Below, in pieces: positions 52,157 to 61,600 of a stretch of 64,000 bases of DNA. This DNA comes from JACKHO01 sp041398745 (GTDB lineage: Bacteria; Planctomycetota; Planctomycetia; Planctomycetales; Planctomycetaceae). Position 1 is the stretch's first letter. The number at the start of each line of letters is the position of its first letter. The stretch lies in the NCBI GenBank assembly GCA_041398745.1, contig JAWKUB010000003.1, positions 992,001 to 1,056,000 on the forward strand. The letters are read 5' to 3'. Under the pieces are notes generated by a model. It was given only the letters and a program-made list of their open reading frames with translations, ran no database searches and was not told where the DNA came from. The translations under genes and the position numbers were made by a program.

Positions 52157-52774
52157 ATGCCTGTAATTCGCGGTGACGATATGTCGAGTGCATTGGAACT
52201 TCTGGACCTGACTCCACAACTGCTTCGAGACCATGCCGAACTGCAAGCGAAATGCCAGGAACTTGAGCGCGAGTTGGAAAACGCGGCTCCTGCGGGTGCA
52301 ATGTCGGAATGCGACCAACTGCGTCAGGAAGTGGAGCATTTAAGGGCTGCTCTGAACGATTCCGAAGAAAATTCAAAACGGCAAGAAGAAGAGTTGAAAA
52401 AGGTCCCCCAGCAGGTGTCCAATGCAAGAGCCGAGGGAAACGAACTTCTCAAGGCAGCACAAATTGAAAACGAAGCACTCAAACAAAGACAATCAACCGC
52501 AGAAACCCTGCTTAGTGCCAGAACGGCTCGAATTGAGGAACTTGAGGCCGCGTTGGCGAAACTGACAGCCGAGGCCGAAGAGTTGCGTCAGCGAACTGTC
52601 GAGGTTCCGGCGTCGCCGCAACCAGTTAGCTCTTCTGTGCTTATCAATGCATCTGAAGACTTACAGCTTGAATGTGAAAAATTGCGACTGGATTTGCAGC
52701 ATGCACAAAGCGAGCTTTTCAAGGCGAAGTCAGACAAATTGCGACTAGAACGACAACTTAAGAAATCCAAGTGA
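52157..52774 (+). CDS. coiled-coil protein
   Basis: A 205-residue protein that is nearly all coiled coil. Glu/Gln/Leu-rich heptads (QAKCQELERELE, CDQLRQEVEHLRAALND, ARTARIEELEAALAKLTAEAEELRQR) run from about 25 to 150, with a Pro/Ser break near 155 and another coil to the end. No signal peptide. It is small and soluble. It probably bridges other subunits or tunes their spacing, for example by pairing with the long coiled-coil protein encoded next. No catalytic role is seen. Confidence 0.7.
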   Translation: MPVIRGDDMSSALELLDLTPQLLRDHAELQAKCQELERELENAAPAGAMSECDQLRQEVEHLRAALNDSEENSKRQEEELKKVPQQVSNARAEGNELLKAAQIENEALKQRQSTAETLLSARTARIEELEAALAKLTAEAEELRQRTVEVPASPQPVSSSVLINASEDLQLECEKLRLDLQHAQSELFKAKSDKLRLERQLKKSK

Positions 52775-52799
52775 ACAGCGTTTCAGGCGGGATATCACT

Positions 52800-55700
52800 A
52801 TGAGCAACGACTTTGACGACGATTTTGATAGCGACGACATTGATGGCAACAAGATGGACAGCAGTGGAATTGACGACGAAACCGAATTTGGTGAAATCGT
52901 CGATCCCGATGCCCCCATCAAGAAGGATCCGTTCACGCCGGATTCAACGTCCGTCACCGGTCGTTCGACTCCCACATCCCGCCCCGTGGTCGAGTCGAAA
53001 CCGAAATCTGCTGGTTGGGGCCCCATTCTGGCTGGCCTCTTAGCGCTGGTGGTTCTGGGCGGAGGAACGTACGGGCTCTCGAAACTCCTCGGCGGCGATG
53101 ACGGTCCTTCGCCAGAGACAGTTACACAGCAGCAGTTGAAAGATCTTGAAGCCAAACTGTCTTCGCAAATTGTTACCGCGCAAACTCGTGTCGATGAAGC
53201 GAAGTCGGGAATTGACGAGGCGAAGAAGGAAATTAGTAAGGACGTCAAAGATCAAGTTGCATCGGTCAAATCGGAAATTGTTGAGGAGGTGAAAGCGAAC
53301 GCGCCCAAAACACTCGAGGAACGGGTGAGTACATTGAGCGGCGCTGAATTGGCAAACACACTTCAGCAGGCATTGATTGACGGCACAGCAACGAAATCGG
53401 AAGTGAAGGAGGTCATTCTCAAGTCTTTGCAACCGGCAGGGAATACTCCGGATGCACAGCTTCTCAACCTCCTTTATCGCATTGATTCAGAAGTAGAAAT
53501 TGACGTGCCACCATCGACGTCTGCACTCCTTCGTACGCCTTTGGACGAGGCTACGGGAGTCCGAACATTTGAAGTGTCCGTCCCACTGCAACTGATGGCG
53601 ACGGTATTGGGGGCCGAGGGCCAGGAACTCTTGCCTCCAGAGAATTTGACTCGTGGTCAGTTGAGAGTCTGGAACTCCTACGTTGGTCAATTGGAAGAGT
53701 TCTCTGCAGACGAGTCAAACATTCCATTGCTGAATAGCTGCTGGCTACTCAAGTATTCCTACATGTCCGAGGGGGCTTCACTGAAATCGCTCATGCTGCT
53801 CGACCGTGTCATCGCACTGGTGCCGGGACAGCCGTTGAGTGAAGAACGCCAGAAGGAGTTAGACTACTGGTGGCCGGAATATGCACCTTACATCTCTTCC
53901 GTGGCAATTGCCAAAGCGAGTAACGCGACAACCGGAGGAAAAATTCGCGATAAGTCATTTGCGGGCCTGACGTCCGAAGACGCTGAAGCGGCCTTCGAAG
54001 AGTTGAAGACGACCATTGGCGGCGAATTGGATGCACTTCGTACGGAAACGGCTAGCAATCTTATTCAGAGTGAAATTCAGGCTATTCGTGCTGCTCTCAC
54101 GTCAGTCCAAATCCTGGACGAATCCGCTTCTGTACCTTCAGCGTCTGTACCATCGTTTCCGGAGATCCTTAATGCGGCCGATCAGATTTCGCGAATCGAT
54201 GCCAGGATTTCCAGCGTCAAGGCGGAAGTCGCGGCGGAAATTGAATCGAACCGCATGCGACTTCTGAAAGAAGGCCAGCAACTTCAACGACAGTTCGACG
54301 AGCAGCACTCAGACTGGACCGAAGCCGGTGTCGACGATGCGGGTACGTCGGACGAACTTAACGCGATTGTCACGCAACTCGAAGATACCAGCGCTCCCCT
54401 TGCAGCGGCTGGGCTCGCCGCACATGATGAGTCGCTGACTGCCCTTGCCGGCAAGTTTGCGGAATGGGATCGAGCAATTCTCGCGTCGTTGAATAGCCAA
54501 ATTGATTTGTCAGCTGCACAGCTGAGCACGCGGGTGACGACAGTGAAATCCGGTTGGGAAGGCTTACAGGCAGCACTCGCAATGACAGAACAAGGGGCGA
54601 GTCGAAACTCCGTGGCTGGTGAGGTTCAGAAAGGATTGACAAGTCTGGGCGACCTGGAATCTCAACTTACCTCTGTACGGACTTCGTTAAAAGAGGCAAC
54701 AGCATCTCGTGACAGTTTGAGTCGTCACTCTGCAACTTTGCTGTTGCTGACGTCTCAGGTCGAGCAAATGGCTTCGAAGCTCGAATCGTTGCAGTTCGAT
54801 TTTACTTTGCAGCAGCTCCTTGACGGACGCCTGCTTGAAGAGCGGCTGGCCAGCCTGCGACCGGCGGGCTCAGACGCCGCCACCAGAGAGGAATTGGAAG
54901 CCGCGAGAACGCAATTGAGTGAAGATATTGAACGCCTACGTCAACGCGACATTTCTCGCATTGCGGGCTTCTCGGAAAAGTTCAAGACTCTGTCCGAAAA
55001 AGCCAATCGCTGGGAAGTGGAATTCGATGTCGGGCGTCTGAACGAGCGTCTTGCAGCGATTGATGTCGAATTGGAAGAGCTCAATGAGCGGCAGAAGGCA
55101 GCGGTTGTCGAAGCACGTGCATCGGTGACGAACATCCTGAAGGAACTGATGGAACTTGGGGAAATGTCCATCGACATCGACAAATTGAACGACCTTGCGA
55201 GTCAACTCGCAGATGTTCGTAGCACACTAGCGAGTGGTGGAGTGCCGGTGACTGATCCATCAACATCTGGGATCGATCCCGTGCAACTGGCAGGATTTGA
55301 GCGGAGAATTGGTAGTGCTGAAATGCTTGCCAAAACGGCTTCAGACGATGCCGATGAAGCGAAAGCAGAGGCACATGATGCCAAGCGGATTGCACTAAAA
55401 TCCAAAGAGGTTGCAGATGAAGTGGCAACCACCGCAAAAGGCGCTTTGGTCGCCGCCAATGCGGCACAGTTAGTTGCAGCAGAAGCAAAAGCAACGTCAG
55501 TCGAAGCACGCTCCTTGGCAGGAACAGCGAAGATGACGGCTGAAGAAGCGTTGGCACTTGTCCAGAAGCACATCGAGGAGCCAGGAACTCCCAGCAGTGT
55601 CGATTTGCAGAAGGTTGTCGAATGGCTGAAGGCGAATGGATATCCGGCGCTGCCGCCCACGAACATTCCTCCTGTGCCAATCAAGACTGACATTCAGGCG

Positions 55701-56021
55701 TCGCGCCGTGCTGGGCCGGGCTTCTACGGACAAGGCTGTGCGGCGTATTACTCATCATGGGACGGAGCCGATCAGGAAGCGGCGGTCTATTTTGCACGTG
55801 CTGTTGAATGCCAGCCGGACAATGTCATTTATCGATACTTCTATGGATTGGCCTTGCATCGTATCGAGCGACACGAGGAAGCGGTCGCGCAGGTGACGTA
55901 TGCGGCTCAATTGGAGGAAAAGGAGGGAAGAGCGACATATCGCGAATTCGAGCGAGTGCGAGGTGAATCACGTATTTGGCTCGAAAGGGTCCGTCGCACT
56001 GCCGCCCCCAATTTGTTCTAA
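52800..56021 (+). CDS. membrane-anchored long coiled-coil protein with TPR-like end
   Basis: A 1073-residue protein. An acidic disordered tail of about 70 residues precedes one TM segment at about 74-95 (GPILAGLLALVVLGGGTYGL), so most of the protein is probably on one side of the membrane. A long helical coiled-coil part spans about 100-950 (QLKDLEAKLSSQI, ARTQLSEDIERLRQRD). The C-terminal 100 residues (FYGQGCAAYYSSW, then AAVYFARAVECQPDNVIYRYF and LHRIERHEEAVAQV) look like TPR repeats. It could be the structural spine of the operon product. This is inferred from architecture only. Confidence 0.78.
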   Translation: MSNDFDDDFDSDDIDGNKMDSSGIDDETEFGEIVDPDAPIKKDPFTPDSTSVTGRSTPTSRPVVESKPKSAGWGPILAGLLALVVLGGGTYGLSKLLGGDDGPSPETVTQQQLKDLEAKLSSQIVTAQTRVDEAKSGIDEAKKEISKDVKDQVASVKSEIVEEVKANAPKTLEERVSTLSGAELANTLQQALIDGTATKSEVKEVILKSLQPAGNTPDAQLLNLLYRIDSEVEIDVPPSTSALLRTPLDEATGVRTFEVSVPLQLMATVLGAEGQELLPPENLTRGQLRVWNSYVGQLEEFSADESNIPLLNSCWLLKYSYMSEGASLKSLMLLDRVIALVPGQPLSEERQKELDYWWPEYAPYISSVAIAKASNATTGGKIRDKSFAGLTSEDAEAAFEELKTTIGGELDALRTETASNLIQSEIQAIRAALTSVQILDESASVPSASVPSFPEILNAADQISRIDARISSVKAEVAAEIESNRMRLLKEGQQLQRQFDEQHSDWTEAGVDDAGTSDELNAIVTQLEDTSAPLAAAGLAAHDESLTALAGKFAEWDRAILASLNSQIDLSAAQLSTRVTTVKSGWEGLQAALAMTEQGASRNSVAGEVQKGLTSLGDLESQLTSVRTSLKEATASRDSLSRHSATLLLLTSQVEQMASKLESLQFDFTLQQLLDGRLLEERLASLRPAGSDAATREELEAARTQLSEDIERLRQRDISRIAGFSEKFKTLSEKANRWEVEFDVGRLNERLAAIDVELEELNERQKAAVVEARASVTNILKELMELGEMSIDIDKLNDLASQLADVRSTLASGGVPVTDPSTSGIDPVQLAGFERRIGSAEMLAKTASDDADEAKAEAHDAKRIALKSKEVADEVATTAKGALVAANAAQLVAAEAKATSVEARSLAGTAKMTAEEALALVQKHIEEPGTPSSVDLQKVVEWLKANGYPALPPTNIPPVPIKTDIQASRRAGPGFYGQGCAAYYSSWDGADQEAAVYFARAVECQPDNVIYRYFYGLALHRIERHEEAVAQVTYAAQLEEKEGRATYREFERVRGESRIWLERVRRTAAPNLF

Positions 56022-56056
56022 TCTTCCCGTTGACTTCCTTCAGCGGTGAGCCAGTC

Positions 56057-57457
56057 ATGTCTGATTCAACTGATGCGCCATGCGCAACATGCAATGAGCT
56101 AAGGTATAAGGGGCTGACGGACGGTGAGTGTCCCTCATGCAAGAAATTCTTCCGCGTCTTCTACTGCAAGACATGCGAAGGGAGGCGATTGTGGTATGAC
56201 AAGCCATTCGATGGTACGCCTCAGCCATGCTCTGCCCTCTTGCCGGCGAATCAATGCACAGCCAAGTACATCATTAGTCGATGTCTGAGGCGTGGTGAAT
56301 CCTTTGGTGCCTGCAATGGCTTTGTCGTCCTGCCTTATGCGGGGAGCGCCACCGCCGCTGACCAGAGAGCCACTTCCACGTGCAGTCGATGTGACAGGAG
56401 CCATTCAATTGGGTACTGCGAAGGCAGCGGTGAGCATGCAAGCATGTCGTTGCTTGTGTCGTTTCAGGAGAAGCACCTTTGCCGAGCCTGTTACAAGAAA
56501 AGTTATCTGCAGGAAACCGAAACGTCGCACTTGCGAGATTCGACCGACCAGACCGCTGGAAATTCCCCGGCAGCGACTTTGTCCAACACCGGAGGTGCGA
56601 GTTCAACTGCACCGTCCGCAGAGAACTCGCAGGATTTACCAAGCCGTCTCTTGCCGGAACTGGACGCCCGCCTGAAGCAACAAGCCGACGCCCTCCAGAC
56701 AGCGATCGAGACGCGAATACAAGGAACGGAGAAATTCCTTCAGACAACGGTGTCCCAAGTATCGAATTTGGTGAAGCTGCATGAAAAGCCGCCCCAAGAA
56801 GTAAACTTATGGCAGCAATTGGCTGAAAAAGTCTTAGAGAAAATTGAGGCTCAGGAGACAGAATTCAGAGAACTCATTGGTAGAATTGACAAGTCAAAGA
56901 AAAGGGCGAAAAGGAAAGAGCAAGAAAAGTCCGCGAAGCCCAATCCACAGGTGGAAGCACCGATGGCGGTTGCGGTCGAGGATTCTGGAGAGATCGCGAC
57001 GGTCGTCCCCGAAGCCAAGAATGTCTGGCTGGATTTGGAGAAGACCGGTGAACTTGCGGACAAATTCCGTCACGACAAGTTTACACCATTTCTCAGGTCA
57101 CTCCCGCTCTTGTTTGACGGTATTGAGCGCGTGTTTCATACGGTCGAAGAATCACCGGGAGTGGAACCGCTTGTCGCACAATTGCGAAAATGCATCCTCG
57201 AATGGCAATTGAGTCAACGGCTGAAGCCACTTGTCCCTAATCCAGGCAGTCTTTTTGACGAGACCCGGCATGTTCGAGACCAAAGTTTTGCAATCGCGGA
57301 CGAAACCCAAGACGCCACCATCAAGGCCGTGGTCGAACCGGGCTATCAATTGACAGGCTGGGGTGAGGACGAGGGAGATATTCTCCTGAAAAAGTGTATC
57401 GTGGACGTTTACTTTTACGAGCGGGAACATGGCCCAGCCAGTGACGATCGGAATTGA
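56057..57457 (+). CDS. zinc-finger protein with a GrpE-like C-terminus
   Basis: A 466-residue protein. The N-terminal 140 residues have many CxxC pairs (PCATCNELR, CPSCKKF, YCKTCEG, CSRCDRS, CRACYK), two to three zinc fingers. A coiled coil spans about 200-310. The C-terminal part resembles a GrpE head: FDETRHVRDQ, then TIKAVVEPGYQLTG and LLKKCIVDVY, the FD..H...TI..V...GY...G..(L)...V pattern of nucleotide-exchange factors. ATG 56057 is chosen since an in-frame upstream start at 55976 lies inside the previous gene. It overlaps the Hsp70 gene by 29 bases, so it is probably its exchange factor. Confidence 0.72.
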   Translation: MSDSTDAPCATCNELRYKGLTDGECPSCKKFFRVFYCKTCEGRRLWYDKPFDGTPQPCSALLPANQCTAKYIISRCLRRGESFGACNGFVVLPYAGSATAADQRATSTCSRCDRSHSIGYCEGSGEHASMSLLVSFQEKHLCRACYKKSYLQETETSHLRDSTDQTAGNSPAATLSNTGGASSTAPSAENSQDLPSRLLPELDARLKQQADALQTAIETRIQGTEKFLQTTVSQVSNLVKLHEKPPQEVNLWQQLAEKVLEKIEAQETEFRELIGRIDKSKKRAKRKEQEKSAKPNPQVEAPMAVAVEDSGEIATVVPEAKNVWLDLEKTGELADKFRHDKFTPFLRSLPLLFDGIERVFHTVEESPGVEPLVAQLRKCILEWQLSQRLKPLVPNPGSLFDETRHVRDQSFAIADETQDATIKAVVEPGYQLTGWGEDEGDILLKKCIVDVYFYEREHGPASDDRN

Positions 57458-59195
57458 CCTGGGGACCACAAAGTGCTTGGCGGCGTTGTCCAACTCAGAT
57501 TTGGTCAAAGGCGGCTCGTACGCCGATGATGGAATTGTGTGGATTGAGCTAGCCTCCGATTTGCAGGCTGATCGCAGCTTGGGAACAACGGGTTTTCAGC
57601 CCTCTGCAGCCGATGCCGGCTTTCTGCCGTCCGTTTTCTGTTATCACAACAACACGCGGCTCATTGGTCGCCAGGCTATTCGACGAGAGCAAATCGAAGA
57701 CAGGGTTACGGCAGTTCGCAACGCCAAACGCTTCATGGGAATTAGCTCCAATGCCGTCCTTGAAACCTGTGGGCAGCGGTTTAGTCCGCAGGACGTGCTT
57801 GCTGAGTTTCTCAAGTGCATCCGGCTGGCAGCGACTGAGCAGTTTAGAAAGAGCCCGTCCCTTCTGAAGGATATGTGGACATTGGATGGCACCGAGGTTA
57901 CGCACGCTGTCATAACAATTCCGGCACAGTTTGGGTTTCGCGAGCGGGAACAAACACGACAGGCGGCCAAGATAGCAGGATTCTCTGCTTGTGAGTTTCT
58001 CGTCGAGCCGATGGCTGCGGCATTTGGACTTGGAGTGCATCTCCAGCCGAGCGGAACTCGCGTAATGATCATCGACGTGGGAGGCGGCACAACAGACATT
58101 TGCCTGTTGAGAGTCGGCACGAAAGGAAGTTTTCATGAACTTGGCCGCGTCGGCGACAATCAGCACGGGGGGGTCGATTGGGACGTCGCTATTGCCACTC
58201 ATGCGTTGGAGCAGGCTTTTGACAACGCGAGTATTGACGAGGAAGAATACATTCGCCGCGTTGTTTCATTCGACAATTCGGGATCTACGTTTTCATCCGA
58301 CCGAGCGGGGCACGCTGCAGAAGGGCCGCTCCTGCAGTTGTCGGAATTAACGAAACTCATGCTGTCATCCAAAGGGACGGACCAACCATTTAGTTTAAGA
58401 GAACGCCCGAACGGCAAGGTTCGCTACCTGGACGCGCGGATTACAGCAAGCTGGTTCACCGAAGAGTCAGCTGAGCTATCGGACTGGGTCGCTAATTTGG
58501 CGAATCGACTGGTGCGGCAAATTGCCGAAGCCGATCGACTTGCTCATCCTCCACGTATTCCGCTGTCTTGGGATGACGTTGATCAAATACATGTCGTAGG
58601 CGGGGGGGCCCGTATTGCTGGCGTCATCGACGCCTTGCGTCGACATGTTCCCAACCTGAACCAGAAGCTTCAGGACGGCGCTGGCGACCCGCAGGTACTG
58701 GTAGCTAAGGGCGCTGCGGTCTTCGCCGAATTGCGGGCGTGCGGTAGCGATACAGCCGCCATCAGTGAAGCACGCGTGCCTCATGACATTGGGATTTATT
58801 CGCCGAGAAGTAAGAAGTTTCTCTGCCTGCTTCCCGCAAACACTAAGGTACTCCGGCGACGCTCACTCGACCTCACGCTAAGCAACCCCAATGCGAAGAA
58901 CTTGCCACTGGTGATCGCCGAACGTCGTTTCCGTCGAGGTCATGCTGAGGGAGAAATCTATCCTATCAAGAAGCAGCGACTTCGGATTGACGACTGGACG
59001 AAGGGATTAAGCGGTTGGAATGCAGTTAAGAAATGGTTTGGCCACTTGCCCAACACCGTTAACATTGAACTATCCGTCGACAAGGAACTGGGAATTGAAT
59101 TCACATTTCGATACGGAGGCAAAGTCGTCGAGTTGGCCAATCTGACCAAGGACGATATTGCTGCAGCTACGGAGATAATTCTGGATCATGATTGA
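57429..59195 (+). CDS. Hsp70 (DnaK-type) chaperone
   Basis: A 588-residue protein with an actin/Hsp70 ATPase domain: phosphate-1 IGIDLGTTKCLAAL at 7-20, phosphate-2 DVGGGTTDICLL near 217-228 and adenosine VVGGGARIAGV near 389. A shorter substrate-binding-like part follows (about 450-588). There is no J-domain or EEVD-type tail. It starts inside the GrpE-like gene, which suggests a dedicated DnaK/GrpE pair. It is clearly different from the Hsp70-fold ATPase at 42933. It probably assembles or clears parts of the tubulin-like machine. This is not the housekeeping chaperone, since no dnaJ or heat-shock element is nearby. Confidence 0.86.
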   Translation: MAQPVTIGIDLGTTKCLAALSNSDLVKGGSYADDGIVWIELASDLQADRSLGTTGFQPSAADAGFLPSVFCYHNNTRLIGRQAIRREQIEDRVTAVRNAKRFMGISSNAVLETCGQRFSPQDVLAEFLKCIRLAATEQFRKSPSLLKDMWTLDGTEVTHAVITIPAQFGFREREQTRQAAKIAGFSACEFLVEPMAAAFGLGVHLQPSGTRVMIIDVGGGTTDICLLRVGTKGSFHELGRVGDNQHGGVDWDVAIATHALEQAFDNASIDEEEYIRRVVSFDNSGSTFSSDRAGHAAEGPLLQLSELTKLMLSSKGTDQPFSLRERPNGKVRYLDARITASWFTEESAELSDWVANLANRLVRQIAEADRLAHPPRIPLSWDDVDQIHVVGGGARIAGVIDALRRHVPNLNQKLQDGAGDPQVLVAKGAAVFAELRACGSDTAAISEARVPHDIGIYSPRSKKFLCLLPANTKVLRRRSLDLTLSNPNAKNLPLVIAERRFRRGHAEGEIYPIKKQRLRIDDWTKGLSGWNAVKKWFGHLPNTVNIELSVDKELGIEFTFRYGGKVVELANLTKDDIAAATEIILDHD

Positions 59196-59219
59196 CCTAC
59201 GTATCTGCGAGGCATCACT

Positions 59220-59318
59220 ATGCAGATTGTGAATGTGGTGCAGCGATTCGATTGCTTGCAGGTTCTGTACCTCCAATCGGAATTGGCAATTGGGCATTTG
59301 AACTCGTGTGAGGTGTAA
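59220..59318 (+). CDS. possible 32-residue coupled small protein
   Basis: The frame runs from ATG 59220 (GCGAGG upstream) to TAA 59316-59318, two bases before the next ATG at 59321. The product is largely hydrophobic (IVNVVQRFDCLQVLYLQ). The tight fit between two genes suggests coupling, though chance remains possible. It fills most of the 125-base gap. Confidence 0.35.
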   Translation: MQIVNVVQRFDCLQVLYLQSELAIGHLNSCEV

Positions 59319-59320
59319 GC

Positions 59321-61372
59321 ATGTTTTCTCATCGGCACGGGAATTCGTTTGGAGACTCCCATGGCCCAAGCCCGGCGCGGGCCGGTGCAACACCCATCAA
59401 CGACCCATTGCAGGATTTGCAACATGATTTGGGCAAGATGTGGAACTGGATCGACGAAGTCATCTCGAATGGAATTCCAGAAGCTTCGGGGCGAAAAGCT
59501 GGCGATGTGATTGGACGACTCCTCACCGAGATCTATACACCTCAGGAGATCGTTGAGTCTCCACAAGAGGCCCTTCGCTTCCAGAGTAACTTTTCGGGGG
59601 GATACCTTACCTATGATCGACGCTGGCTGACCGGTAATGAATCACCCCAGGAGTTAAGTCGACTGTTGGCCGAGCAGCTCAAGCGGCCCAGCCTGGAATT
59701 CGAAGAGGGGCTCAAAGGAAGTCTGCGAGGAGTGAGTTCGGAGCTGCGCATCCTCGTCGATCAATGCGTCGATACTCCCTGGATGTTGACTGCATGTTTC
59801 AAGGGTGTTCTTTACACGACAATAGCCAGAATGAAGGCGGAGCGTCGAGGTGACCAAGCCGGGCAATTAGAACTTATCTTAAGCTGCCTGGAGCGCGTGC
59901 CACCGCGACGAATGGGGCGCGAAATGGTTGTCCCGCTCGTACGCCTGGGAGCTTGGCTTTTGCATCCTGGGACTGCTCGCGAACTGCAAGAAAGCGGTTG
60001 CGCGAAGGCGATTTGGAACAGTTTGATTGCGATAGGGACCCCCCAATCTCTTCAATGTGCGGTTTTTGTTACATCCGAATTGCTTGCTCGAGTATTGCGT
60101 CAAACAGACACAGGGCAAAGCAAAGATCTTGAATTGTTAGGTTATGCATTGCGAAATCGATTGCAGGCGTTGTCCCGATGCGCCTGGTTGTGGCCGGCAA
60201 TTTCCGATGCCAGTCGCCAGTGGATTGAAATTGATCGCCAGTCATTGTCAACTGCACTCGGGGTTATTGCCGCGAGGCTCACAACGCGTCCCTATTTCAA
60301 AGCGAAAGGGATGTTGTTGAATTTCCTTCCCGACACGGACTATCGGTCGACGGCAGCGGCTGACACCAAATGGCCCAGTACCGCAAGTGATTATTCTCAG
60401 TGTGCGGCCATGCTATGTGGCCTTGAAGAAACGGAGTCCGGGCCGGGAACAGCGCGTGAGCCGCGGGATCGACTTGCGAAGGTCCATACGCTCTCGTGTG
60501 CCGCATTGTCTGGAATGATTATCGAAAGTTCACCTGTAGATCAGACGCGCAGATTGCTCTGGCTTGCACGTGCCCTGGAAGACGTTGTAGCTGATTTGTC
60601 GAGTTTTGATCACATGGCAATTCTGGCTTCGATGTCGATTCGCCTCCTTGAACTTCGTTCCTTGCTTGAGTTTCTCAAACCAAATTGGGAGCAGTGCGCT
60701 AGGCACTATGACGCTTTCGTCCGCTTGGAAGAATTTGCCCAGTTGGCCAAGTCTGTCGAGCAAACGCCCGCGTGGGAGAGTTGCCGGGCCGAGTTTCGAA
60801 CACTGGTTAAGTGTGTGGCCACGTTGACGTCTCATATCGAACACGCCGGAGTGCAGCATCAATTGGAATCTTGGATGCAGCATATCTTGCCCCTGCTTGG
60901 TGGCGAACTACCTGAGAGGGAAGTTGACATCAAAGACTTTCTCAAGCAGTTGGAGTTGTGTGCAGATCAACTGCTTAGAAACGACTTCAATATAGCCAAT
61001 GATGCACCACACGACTTGGGAGACCGAGTGTCATCTCGACTACATGTCATTTGGACGCATTTGTTGGACAAACATGCAAGTGTGAACCCAACTGCTCGCG
61101 ATCAGTTGCAAATTGAGTTATGTCACGAACTGCTCAGTCGAATCCGCAAATGCCGTACGGAGGACGCGGTGCACTCGATGGTCCAGGCTGAAATCCAGAA
61201 GGCGCAAACTAATCAATCGAGTTCAATCTCGCCCGGAAGTTTTGCCGAATCTCCCCTCGTCGCAGCGGGCATCATTACCCCTGAGGAATGGTCGCGTGTT
61301 TGCAATGAGTCACAGGGAATTGAGTTTGACCTGCTTGAGATTCTCGAATGCGATGATTTCGTGTTTGAATAA
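59321..61372 (+). CDS. helical hypothetical protein, last gene of the tubulin-like operon
   Basis: A 683-residue soluble protein, almost wholly helical and with no signal peptide, TM segment or known catalytic motif. Segments such as LQDLQHDLGKMWNWIDEVI, LLDKHASVNPTARDQL and DELLRIRKC-like coils predict a helical solenoid, possibly a HEAT- or ARM-like scaffold. GAGG precedes ATG 59321. It is the last long collinear gene. After it the sequence becomes remnant-like. Function unknown. Confidence 0.72.
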   Translation: MFSHRHGNSFGDSHGPSPARAGATPINDPLQDLQHDLGKMWNWIDEVISNGIPEASGRKAGDVIGRLLTEIYTPQEIVESPQEALRFQSNFSGGYLTYDRRWLTGNESPQELSRLLAEQLKRPSLEFEEGLKGSLRGVSSELRILVDQCVDTPWMLTACFKGVLYTTIARMKAERRGDQAGQLELILSCLERVPPRRMGREMVVPLVRLGAWLLHPGTARELQESGCAKAIWNSLIAIGTPQSLQCAVFVTSELLARVLRQTDTGQSKDLELLGYALRNRLQALSRCAWLWPAISDASRQWIEIDRQSLSTALGVIAARLTTRPYFKAKGMLLNFLPDTDYRSTAAADTKWPSTASDYSQCAAMLCGLEETESGPGTAREPRDRLAKVHTLSCAALSGMIIESSPVDQTRRLLWLARALEDVVADLSSFDHMAILASMSIRLLELRSLLEFLKPNWEQCARHYDAFVRLEEFAQLAKSVEQTPAWESCRAEFRTLVKCVATLTSHIEHAGVQHQLESWMQHILPLLGGELPEREVDIKDFLKQLELCADQLLRNDFNIANDAPHDLGDRVSSRLHVIWTHLLDKHASVNPTARDQLQIELCHELLSRIRKCRTEDAVHSMVQAEIQKAQTNQSSSISPGSFAESPLVAAGIITPEEWSRVCNESQGIEFDLLEILECDDFVFE

Positions 61373-61437
61373 TTGCAAGAATGAGTACGATCGAAGAGAC
61401 AGCAAGACCTTGTTGATCACCAGCAACCGGGCATTCA

Positions 61438-61600
61438 GTGACTGGAACCAAATCCTCGACGGTGGAACGCATGGACACCGCACTGTTGGACCGATTAACT
61501 CGCGATTGCCAACTCTTCGAGATGAATGGCGAAAGCCATATGTTCAAAGAGTCGATGAAAGACAAAACCCCAGCCAACAAGAAGAAGCCTACTGATCGCA
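61438..61600 (+). pseudogene. IS21-family IstB C-terminal remnant
   Basis: The frame encodes a short piece (ALLDRLTRDCQLFEMNGES, then FKESMK) matching the end of IstB-type ATPases (ALLDRLTHHC...). The Walker region is absent, so this is a remnant. With the IstA remnant at 29123 it shows that IS21-type elements have passed through this locus. Confidence 0.6.
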
